The notes beneath the pieces were generated by a model. The model ran no database searches, had not been told where the DNA came from, and was given only the letters and a program-made list of their open reading frames with translations. From Deroplatys truncata (taxonomy: Eukaryota; Arthropoda; Insecta; Mantodea; Mantidae), in assembly GCA_030765065.1 (NCBI GenBank), contig CM060990.1, positions 496,672,190-496,736,189 on the forward strand: a stretch of 64,000 nt of DNA. The letters run 5' to 3'. This document shows, piece after piece, positions 11,136-19,879 of the stretch. The position numbers and the translations under genes were made by a program. Numbering within the stretch: position 1 is the stretch's first letter; the number at the start of each line of letters is the position of its first letter.

Positions 11136-11752
11136 GACATCCCCTTGTCTGCAGATATATCTGTTATGGAAGAAACTAGTGAATTGCTCTCTCATACTTC
11201 CCCTACAGAAGAAAGTGAAGACAACAAAATTCATCACTAGTGAGTTATGTATTTACAGGAAACATGACAGCTGACTTAGACTGGACCATCTTCACTGAAC
11301 ATGAAATAGACCTCTTGAAGACTCCCAGTTATGAACCAGCAGCCTGCGATGACTGTGAATCCCAAAGTGCATTGAAATATCCTGCAGGCTACATAGCTTT
11401 TAAATACAATAACATTGACTGATCCTTGGGATCAGTTTCAGACAATCTTCTTCCGGACACGACGGGTACGACTGATGACTGGATTACCGTAATCTCTAAA
11501 GGTGGCCTTGGTCACTTGGGTGGTTCAACAAAATTAAGGAATTTGAAGTGATATTCTGCGATATCCATCCAAAACTGATCTCCCTATACGTGAGGACAAA
11601 AACCTTCATTAGAATAAAGCAATGAACAGAAAAGTGAAAGCAGAAATGATGAGTAAATATGCCGCAAATAAGTCTCTTCAGTGGTTGCATCATCTTCATC
11701 TTCCTGAGCTGCGCTGAGTAAGTAATGTGAAAACTAACGCAGTGAGATATTT

Positions 11753-12175
11753 AATTGTTATAGCTGGCGCAAAACTTCTGGAATTGTGACCCTGATTGCC
11801 ACCCCAGCTGCCGAGCCTAGGAATGGTTTATGTTTAGCTTAATCAACGAAATCGATATAATACCTTTTCTTACTCACAGTGTGTAACACATACAGTCTGC
11901 ATAGAAAGTGTCCGCATCTGGTTGTAATTTCAAAGAGCAGCGCCTAAATAGTGCTTATTTTATATTTGTGATGTTTATAACCATGGTTCCTACGTTTTCA
12001 AAGTTAAGTGGTAAGACATTACATAGTCAAAGCAGGGAAATAATTGAAAATGTCCTCGACTTCATGAAGGAAGAAAGTATATGTTCACCCGAGTTTCACA
12101 AAAGCCTTAAGAGAGTGAAAGAAAGAGTAGCCAAAGCAACTGGTAGTAGTAAAAAGATGAGAGAGCTGGGCCAGA
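11753..12175 (+). mobile_element. 5' end of a DDE-type DNA transposon with transposase N-terminus
   Basis: A ~145-bp module (11753-11900; contains CTGCCGAGCCTAGGAA and CAGTCTGCATAGAAAGTGTC) is closely matched in reverse orientation at 34235-34090, where it borders another transposase remnant. It is followed at 11983-12160 by FSKLSGKTLHSQSREIIENV and VKERVAKATGSSKKMRELG, which look like the N-terminal helix-turn-helix region of insect DDE-superfamily transposases of the same kind. The catalytic part is absent; the reading runs into a C-rich minisatellite. Confidence 0.65.
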
Positions 12176-12186
12176 AAGGAATACCG

Positions 12187-12450
12187 CCTACTCCACCCCC
12201 TTCCTTTATGGCCTTACCCTTAAAAGCCGCCGACTCCACCCCCTTGCTTTGTGGCCTTACCCTTAAAGCCGACGAAGACGACCCCTCCTTTGTGGCCTCA
12301 CCTAATGTCGCCAGGCTCTGTGCTGCTGGCCACACCCCCTCTTTGTGGCCTTACACAGCTGACCCCACCCTCCCCTCCTCTTTGCGGTCTAACCCCATAC
12401 GCTGTCTACACCCTCCCCTCTTTGAGTGTGCTGGTCTGAATGGCTCCCTG
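12187..12450 (+). repeat. C-rich degenerate minisatellite, ~45-bp units
   Basis: About six units of 35-50 bp built on CCACCCCCTTCCTTTATGG then CCTTACCC. Later units drift (TCTTTGTGGCCTTACAC, CTCTTTGCGGTC). The strand is strongly C over G. An open frame crosses it on the plus strand but its proline/serine text simply reflects the repeat. Confidence 0.75.
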
Positions 12451-12659
12451 TAGAGTAGTGGAGGAACGCTGGCCACACCCCCTCCTATGCTGTAGAGGAG
12501 TGTGTGTAATAGGGTATTGTTCCTGCACGCAGACCACTCCCAGCCCTCTCTTGCGGCCTGACCTATACTGCTAACGTCCTGGATTCGCGCCTCTGAAGGG
12601 CTGGACGCGAACACTCGATCGAAGTATCCCCGTCGCATGTATCTTGATTAATTTAATTA

Positions 12660-14110
12660 AACGATGATCCTCGATCGATGAATACGATTAAGTATTTTTT
12701 TGATTGATTAATGTAATTAAGTGTATATGAATTGACTCGCGCCCTGGTCGCCATCGTATATGGGTGTTAAGGTGATTATTAAATTGTATAATTATCACGA
12801 ATAATAATATTTGTTTAATTCTACTTTTGAGGGAAAATATATTTTGCGTTTATAAGAATACTACAACACTTAAATGAATCCATGGCTGAAAGGACAGAGT
12901 TGCCGTAACAGGCGTTAACGCGTGATAATTTCGCTGAAAAACCGCGCGCAACCCTTCCTTTATGCAGCGTCTCACTCGAGTGACCGGTCCCTCAAGAGCA
13001 GTGAGCAAGGTAGCTGTCATCCCCTCCCTCCCTCGTGGTACAGCTCGCGACTGCAGCGCGCGCGCACTCTAGCCAAGAGAGCGGAATGCTCGCTCTTCCG
13101 TTCAACGACGAAGATGGCGGAAGTAGACATTTTAAAAGTTTAACGAATGCACGGCGGCGGCCATGTTGACTCCACGGAAAGCTAGCATAAATCATTTGAA
13201 ATGTCCGATAAGGAACTTCACGTTTCAGGATATTTTTTCCAAGGTTTGTTTACACGTAGGAATGGCTCTGAAAAAATAAATACGGTTAACATTATAGCTG
13301 AATATTACATATGTTATTAAAAAATAAATGATGGCGGTTAACATTATAATTAAATATTACATGCGTTATTAAAAAATAAATAATGGTCTCGCTGATCGGT
13401 GAATACAATTAAATATTTTTGATTGATTAATGTAATTAAATGTATATGAATTGACTCGCGCACCTGGTCGCCATCGTATATGTGTGCGTGGGTGTTAAGG
13501 TGATTATTACATGTGTATAATATTACGCATAACATTTGTTTAATTCTATTTTTGAGGGAAAATATATTTTTGGTTTATAAGAATATTACAACACTTAAAT
13601 GAATCCATGGCTGAAAGGACAGAGTTCTCGTAACGAGGCGTTAACGCGTGATAATTTCGCTGAAAGCCCGCGCGCAACCCTTCCTCTATGCAGTGTCACA
13701 CTCGAGTGCCGGTCCTCACATGGCAGCGAGCAAGGTAACTGGCATCCCCTCCCTCCCTCGTGGTAAAGCTCGCGACTTCAGCGCGCGCGCACTCTAGCCG
13801 AGAGAACGGAAAGCTCGCTCTTCCGCTCAACGACGAAGATGGCGGAAGTACACATTTTAAAAGTTTAACGAATGCATGGCGGCGGCCATGTTGACTCCAA
13901 GGAAAGCTAGCATAAATCATTTGAAATGTCCGATAAGGAACTTCACGTTTCAAGATATTTTTCCAAGGTTTGTTTACACATAGGCGTGGCTCTGAAAAAA
14001 AAATACTGTTAACATTATAGCTGAATATTACATATGTTATTAAAAATAAATAAATACGGTCAACATTAGAGCTGATATTACATGTTATTAATAAATAAAA
14101 AATGAACTAA
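12660..14110 (+). repeat. Tandem ~720-bp duplication, CpG-rich core
   Basis: Two head-to-tail copies, about 12660-13388 and 13389-14110; ATTGACTCGC occurs at 12731 and 13450, and AAGATGGCGG at 13111 and 13836 (offset 719-725). Each copy has an AT-rich left part, a CpG-rich centre (AGCGCGCGCGCACTCTAGCC) and the motifs AAGATGGCGG and GGCGGCCATGTTGACTCC about 45 bp apart. Each copy ends in short ~55-bp subrepeats (AACATTATAGCTGAATATTAC). The copies differ by several percent. The motif pair resembles YY1/Pho-type sites, but no transcript or ORF is seen. Confidence 0.85.
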
Positions 14111-14204
14111 ATAAAAAATGAACTAAATAAATAATGAAATATGTAGAGTATCCTAAACAAGACACCTTCCTTGTTACTCTACCAAACAGCTGAAAAGGAG
14201 CACA

Positions 14205-14815
14205 AATATATCAAGACAGACGATAAAGCACTCTACACACATAGATATGGACTTTAAAACAGTCATTTTTTAAAAAGTACCCCGCCCACTCACGCATACA
14301 AGCGCATAGGTAGGGTCTTTAAAACGGACGTTGACGATATAGTACCCCGCCGCTCTCTCAAGCACGCGCGTAGGCATGGACTTTAAAACAGACGTTGACG
14401 ATAAAGTACCGCACTGCCAGCGCAAGCACGCGCGTAGGCATGGACTTTAAAACAGACGTTGACGATCAACTACCGCACTGCCAGCGCAAGCATACGCGTA
14501 GACATGGACTTCAAAACAGGCATTTTCGATAAAGTATAGCATTGCCAGCGCAATCACTAGCATAGGCATGGACTTTAAAACACACATTGTCGGTAAAAAT
14601 AAGCATCCATCACACATACTCCCTCTGTCTCTCTCCCGTTTGCAGGCATGGGCTTTAAAACAGACATTATCGATAAAGTACCATAGCCCGTTCACACATG
14701 CAAGCGCATAGGTAGGGACTTTAAAACAGACATTGTCGGTAAAGTACCGCACTGTCACCGCAAGCATCCTCGTAGGCATGGACTTTAAAACAGTCATTGC
14801 CGATAAAAAAACTCC
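14205..14815 (+). repeat. Minisatellite, nine units of ~64 bp
   Basis: The core GGCATGGACTTTAAAACAG recurs at about 14249, 14314, 14378, 14442, 14506, 14570, 14650, 14716 and 14780. Spacing is 64-66 bp except one of 80. Each unit also holds a GATAAAGTACCGCACTGCC-like half and a CpG-bearing GCAAGCACGCGCGTAGG half. The unit has no inverted-repeat/spacer logic. Ends in a TC-rich stretch (14827-14842). Confidence 0.9.
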
Positions 14816-14849
14816 TTCACGTAAACACTCTCTCTCTCTCTCACGCACT

Positions 14850-16300
14850 CTACATTACGCCAACGATTTATATAGCGGTTTACACACCCTTGAAAAATAT
14901 ATTGTACAAGGTTGAAGAGGGTAAACCCAAGCACTAGCTGACTTAATGACCGGGATGCCTCAGAAATATAGCATCTAAAGAGTGTAAATGGATTTTCCCC
15001 AAGACACTGGAAAGTACATCGTGAGAAAACAAGGATAATTTATTTTGATTACTGCCGCAAAAATTATATTATCGTCAAGAAAGCCTATTTGTTTATTCCA
15101 TTTAAAAAGACTGGTGTTTCAGCCGCCATATGTAAAAAATTATTTGATCCCCATCATTCGAAAGTATAAATGTCATAATTCTATGAGAGATAACGTGTCT
15201 ATTCACATTCGAGAGGTCGCGGCTTCGAATCCCGGTTAGGTGATTTACTGTGCAAAGCAAGTCCTCCCATTAAGAGCTTTATAAGTGTTGGTGTAATATT
15301 TTCCAACGGGGTATGATGTATAGGTCCTGTACGTAAACATTCGTTGCATGTACAATTATTATTCCCGTAAAAAAAACGAAAATGATTCGTGTAATAGACT
15401 GATTGTTTAGATATGTAGCGTCTAAAGTGGTATTGAATACCAGAGGGAAATCGAACTCTGAACTCAAACAATAAATACACGGACTTTCAAAACATGCATT
15501 ATTCTCTTAGTAAACATAAGACGAGAACGTTTTTAAACAGCCCTCCCTTAGAAAGATATTTTGAACATTCCAGCAGAGAGATCGAACCATTACGAAGACT
15601 TTAAATTATAAATTTCATATTTGTTTAAAAGCTTTTTCTTCACCGGGGATCTTCTAAAAATTCGACGAGTTATTCGGTTGCACACCCCTTGCTAAAATAT
15701 TTTGTATACCCTTTGAATAGAGTTTACCTCGCTGCGGGTCTCGGAAATTCCTGAGGCGACCGGCTACTGTCATATAGCCCATTTAGGACCACGTCGGACC
15801 CTTCTTCATTAAGGAATCTATTGTGCTTTAAAATGATTTCTCTTCCCCTGAAAAACCCGTACTTATCGGAAAATCCCTCTCATACAGACGACTGTGTAAA
15901 TATCATAACTAAATTGTTTGCACGATATCGACAATTAAACTAATTTTTATGGAATGCTAAACAAATAAATATGATTTGTAGAGGGTGATATGAAGAGTAT
16001 GGCATTTTAGAATAAAAATGGGAGAAAATTCAAATTAAGCTATCGAATGTATCTGATAGTTTTTCTTAATGGGTCTTTGAAGCTAGCTAGTTTTACGGTC
16101 TCGTTTATAGATGAATGAAATATTTGATGAATGACAGTCTTATTTAACCTGGGTAGAAGGTGTTTAAAGGCTGTTTTGATAAAAATTACGTTGTGGTAAC
16201 GTGTGAGGTTTGAATTGGAGAGTTCGCCGGTTCGATTCCAGGTGACCGCCCTGTCTGACTTTAGAACCTGCATGAAGGTCTACGAATACATAGCCCGCCC
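14850..16300. other. No gene; fragments of tRNA-like and dispersed repeats
   Basis: A B-box-like stretch GCTTCGAATCCCGGTTAGG at about 15222 and another CCGGTTCGATTCCAGG at 16229 suggest worn SINE heads, but no complete A/B box pair is clear. The phrase CCCATTAA followed by TTTATAA recurs at 15268, 16299 and 16726, marking a shared repeat. Small open frames here lack motifs. Confidence 0.45.
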
Positions 16301-16690
16301 ATTAACGATTTTTATAAACGAGGGTGTAACCTTACAAGGAAAATTATATCAACAGAAACAATACCTTCTTTTTCGTTATTTTCACTCTTAACATTATTAT
16401 TGAATAATACGTGTCAGACGGACACTTCAAATATAATACTAGCACGAATATTTATTTTTTGGGTGATAAAAAACATTAAATGTTAGCGTTTTATAAGCGA
16501 GGGTGTAACCTTACAAGGAAAATTATATCAACAGAAACAATACCTTCTTTTTCGTTATTTTCACTCTAAAATTATTATTAAATAATACCTGTGAGGTTGG
16601 TGCTAGCCTCAGCGTTGCCATTCACATTCATATCATGTTAGAATAATACTTTGATTGCAGACGGTCGCTTCAAATATAATATTGTAGCGA
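16298..16690 (+). repeat. Two-unit 179-bp direct repeat
   Basis: GAGGGTGTAACCTTACAAGG starts at 16320 and again at 16499, and identity continues for about 70 bp (through TTCTTTTTCGTTATTTTCAC). A following TTCAAATATAATA block also occurs in both units, with an insertion in the second. Confidence 0.85.
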
Positions 16691-16744
16691 ACATTTTGGT
16701 AATACATAGATACAGTGCAAGCCATCCCATTAACGGTCTTTATA

Positions 16745-16990
16745 AGCAAGGGTTCAGTCGGTAACGTCTATGACTTGCATTCGAGGTCGTGGATTCGATC
16801 CCCAGCAGCTGACTCTCCTGACCCCTGGATCTCTCGGTTTCCCTGGTTGCTAGGCGAATGCTGTGAAGGTTCATTACAACCGCGAATTTTTTCCTCCACC
16901 CCGTTTCACCGATATTCTTCTTTTACTCAGGCTTTCATCTCTCCGGCTCTGACTGGTAATATTTACTACTGAACGTCGGCACTCATGTGA
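16745..16990 (+). mobile_element. tRNA-derived SINE, family B, copy 1
   Basis: A tRNA-like head with GACTTGCATTCGAGGTCG and B box GGATTCGATCCCCAGC. The body contains a central block TTTCCCTGGTTGCTAGGCG followed by AATGCTGTGAAGGTTC, then a pyrimidine-rich 3' part. Matches 18783-19090 along its length. Confidence 0.75.
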
Positions 16991-17284
16991 TACAGATGCT
17001 TTATGAATAAAGAAACGCATATGTATGTAGCTAAAAGGACAGGGATGCCGTAGTGTTTAAAACCGAAATTTTTCGCACCCTCGAGGTAAAATACAGGGAA
17101 TACCTCAAAACACGCATCCCGAGAAGTTAAGTGTAAAGGTCCTGTATATAGAGTGCTATCCTTAAACAGACGCAGGAGGAAGGGAAAGCCATTCGAGTGT
17201 ATGGTTTTTACTTCTCTTTTTGATGTGACAGCATATAAGCTAGTAATTCCACATTCTTAAACATATCGACCGCTTACTGTGGTC

Positions 17285-17830
17285 TCGCATTTTTTCGTGG
17301 TTTTCCCTGGTCCGCATGCGAATGCCTGAGTGGTGTATGCTAGGGTGATTTCATTTTATTTCATTCGCATCTTTAACACGTGTTTCTAAGGCCCTCTGTT
17401 AGGATTACCGTCGACCAGTCGCTCAGACCTGAGATTTTTCGTGGTTTTCCCTGGTCTGTAGGCGAATGCCTGAGTGGTGTATGCTACCACGTTTTCATTT
17501 TATTTCATTCGCATCTTTAACACGTGCTTCTAAGGCCGCTGTTTGGATTACCGTCGACCACTCGCTCAGACCGGATATTTTTTCGTGGTTTTCCCTTGTC
17601 TGCAGGTGAATGCCTGAGTGGCGTATGCTGCCACGTTCTCCTTTTATTTCATTCGCATCTTTAACACGTGCTTCTAAGGCCCTCTGTTTGGATTACCGTC
17701 GGCCACTCGCTCAGACCTGAGATTTTGTGTGGTTTTCCCTGGTCTGCAGGCGAATGTCTGAGTGACGTATGCTACCACGATTTCCTTTCATTCTATATAA
17801 TTTGCATCTTTCATTTCATTCACATCTGTT
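17285..17830 (+). repeat. Four-unit 144-bp tandem array related to a SINE core
   Basis: The phrase CGTGGTTTTCCCTGGTCTGC with GCGAATGCCTGAGTGG starts near 17291, 17435, 17579 and 17723, an exact 144-bp period. Between them lie TTCATTCGCATCTTTAACAC and GGATTACCGTCGACCA. The first phrase resembles the central block of SINE B (TTTCCC...GCGAATGC), so the array may have grown from a SINE body. Confidence 0.9.
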
Positions 17831-18520
17831 TTTGCTTCTAGGTTTCGTTGCGCATGGTGAATGCCTGCTCAAAAGGATACTTGTCCCTTCCTCGGTTGAT
17901 AACCTCACGAATTAAGCACCCGAATCTGCGCGATTATACCCGAACAATACATACATCTTCACAATACTTTACACTTATTCTAAGCATCCGAACCTGTAGG
18001 TAGACGTCCGAACACCGCCGAACAATACATTATCGTTGCAATACTTTGCTCACTCTAAGCACGCGAAGCTATACGAAGACCTATGAATACATGCAATCAC
18101 ACACAAACACCTCTGACCGACTCTCTAATTACTCGAACATGCAGGAAGACATACGGGTTTGCGCTTATCAGAACCTATAATCAGATAGGAATGACAGGCT
18201 TTAATATACATATTTATTTACAACCATAACAAGAACACATCACATCTAAACACTGTCTTAGACAGGAACTTTCTCTTTAGGACACGCTCTGTGTGCTATT
18301 CGCTTGTTTAGATTCAATAGAGGTTCCAAACTTGTAAGCAATTTAGGGCGCTCTTAAAGTTAAGATAATTTTATCGAGGATTCTCTTAAAGGAACCCATG
18401 ACATGCAACATTTACCAGATAATGCTTCTTACATAGGCTTACAATAGCGAGTTCGCGACTTCAGATGCATGTATCCGACAATCAACTAATTTGTTCACGG
18501 TTTTGCTTGATAAATCTATA
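17830..18520. other. No gene; weak two-unit repeat
   Basis: CGAACAATACAT, CAATACTTT and ACTCTAAGCA-like phrases occur twice (about 17940-17990 and 18018-18062). Otherwise nothing recognisable. Confidence 0.4.
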
Positions 18521-18523
18521 TTG

Positions 18524-18746
18524 GGCGTGAAAGACTGATAATTTTGCTCAGAGGCCTCTATCAGGCTTGAGATTCTTTAACTTGCCGTAAATCTACGATA
18601 CGGGACCACCGGCTTTACTTCCCTTCCGAAGGAAGCCATGCTAAGGATTTTACGCCCGAAAAAAATCCATCGCCCTCCGCCGGGTTTGAACCCGCGACCT
18701 CGGGAACTAGAGGCTAGCATGGTAACCACTACACCACGGACGACGA
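18524..18746 (-). mobile_element. SINE family A, copy 3 (3' tail truncated)
   Basis: Minus-strand copy with a complete tRNA-like head: CCGTGGTGTAGTGGTTACC (A-box region) near 18745-18725 and B box GGGTTCAAACCCGGCGG near 18690. The body matches copies at 8492 and 45858. About 40 bp of the 3' end are lost. Confidence 0.88.
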
Positions 18747-18782
18747 CACACAGCTAGGGTCATTTGTGTGTAACACTAACTA

Positions 18783-19090
18783 ATCGAGTGGAATGGCTCA
18801 GGTGGTAAGTCTGTGACTTGCATTCGGATCGAGGGTTCAATCCCAGCAACCCACACCCCCCTGATTCCCAGAGGTTTTTTCTTCAGGGCTTTCCGCTCAC
18901 TAGACGAATGCTGTGAAGGCTCGTTCCACCTCTGAATTTTTCCTCATCGTTTCACCTCCATCCTCATTTTACTTTTTTCATCTTCTTGGTTGTTTCGGGG
19001 TTGAAACTAGCGGAGAGGGAGTCTCGGCATAAGCAGAGCTTATGCTCTCTGTAACATTCATCCATGGAATGAGTGTGGCCCCGAATCCTG
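18783..19090 (+). mobile_element. SINE family B, copy 2
   Basis: Head with A-box-like ATGGCTCAGGTGGTAAG and B box GAGGGTTCAATCCCAGC. Body with GGCTTTCCGCTCACTAGACG and AATGCTGTGAAGGCTCG. The 3' part ends in a GCATAAGCAGAGCTTATGC palindrome. Complete compared with the copy at 16745. Confidence 0.8.
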
Positions 19091-19212
19091 GACCTCTCAG
19101 GAGATGTGTAAGTCTGTAGTCCTCGAGAGGAGCCATAGATTGCGTCAACTGCCGCCAGGGAATTTTTTAACCGTGAAAGGTAGGGGCCCTGCCCCCCTAC
19201 CCTTTGACTGTC

Positions 19213-19293
19213 ACGTCGTCACGCCATGTAACAACGTCGTCACGCCATGTAGCAACGTCGTCACGCTATGTAACAACTTCGTCACGCTATGTG
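19213..19293 (+). repeat. Four-unit 21-bp tandem repeat
   Basis: CGTCGTCACGCCATGTAACAA is repeated four times with drift (CGTCACGCTATGTAAC in later units). The apparent protein repeat VVTPCNN in one frame is a by-product. Confidence 0.8.
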
Positions 19294-19408
19294 AGTTCTT
19301 CTGTTGCTGTGCTGCTGCTGTGCCGTGTGAAGTGGGGATTTCTGAAACAGATAACAGATATACAAGGTACTAATTCCTCATGGGAGTGCGTCACGTTCTG
19401 TTGTGGCG

Positions 19409-19436
19409 ATATATATATATATATATATATATATAT
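19409..19436 (+). repeat. (AT)n microsatellite
   Basis: Fourteen AT units. It lies just beyond the presumed 3' end of the minus-strand LINE at 19480 and may be its tail. Confidence 0.85.
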
Positions 19437-19879
19437 TTCCAGTCGTAGTCCGTGTGGCAGCTTAGGGGTAGGTGTAGCTGGAGCTGGGTATCTTAAGTTG
19501 CTTCCTCTCCCCACTACCATGGTTGGTGAGGGTTTATTGAGGATGAAGTAGGTTCTGTAAGTAGGTTTGCGTGACCAGTTGCTGCGATTATTGCTTGGTC
19601 AGAGGTAATCGTTCTGTCAATAGCATAAGCGGCCACCTGTCTCTGCAAAGCTCTGTTGTGTATTTTACTACGTTTTTTTATTAAGGTGTTGTACTTTTCA
19701 GATTCTTGCTACATATTAAAGGCTAGTTTTGTAATAAACTCCTCAATTATGTGTATTTTTTATTCATCATGCAAAAGGTCCGAAGTAGCAATTTTGGGCA
19801 CATTCGCGATAATTCAAAGTGTTTTTTTCTGGAGCGTGTTTATGTGTGAGGGAGCACTGTCTCCAGGTTGATGATGTGT

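Larger units (their letters stand above)
8888..11720 (+). pseudogene. P-element/THAP9-like transposase, decayed
   Basis: Fragments in all three frames follow the order of P-family transposases. A THAP zinc finger begins at 8888 (MGKSRNQCPIAKRK, then RICSDHILPEDCKREL with the CxxH pair). A helix-turn-helix region follows at 9719-9979 (FTPGQIRSLL, IANAVTLRALR, YYPLPCRSTLQKWAKQF). The RNase H-like core lies at about 10000-10560 (EMNIDGRLCYDS, LFSPWK, then MGGKNSTVWKELGV and RNHMLNDGV). The C-terminal part (ILTSRLNQNWLENFFSKIR, 10837-10896; AGYIAFKYNNID, 11386-11421; GGLGHLGGSTKL) is interrupted by a SINE at 10962. Many stops; not functional. Confidence 0.88.

Noticed and set aside
12096-12638. 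Overlapping frames in the C-rich region
   Set aside because: Low-complexity translation of the C-rich minisatellite.
12660-14110. The 720-bp copies as two LTRs of a retroelement
   Set aside because: They are directly adjacent with no internal region, and no TG...CA ends or primer-binding site were seen.
14205-14815. CRISPR-like regular spacing
   Set aside because: Units are similar along their whole 64 bp with no unique spacers; host is eukaryotic. It is a minisatellite.
14447-14848. 133-codon minus-strand frame with repeating peptides
   Set aside because: Translation of the 64-bp minisatellite; not divisible by three as a period, so no true protein repeat.
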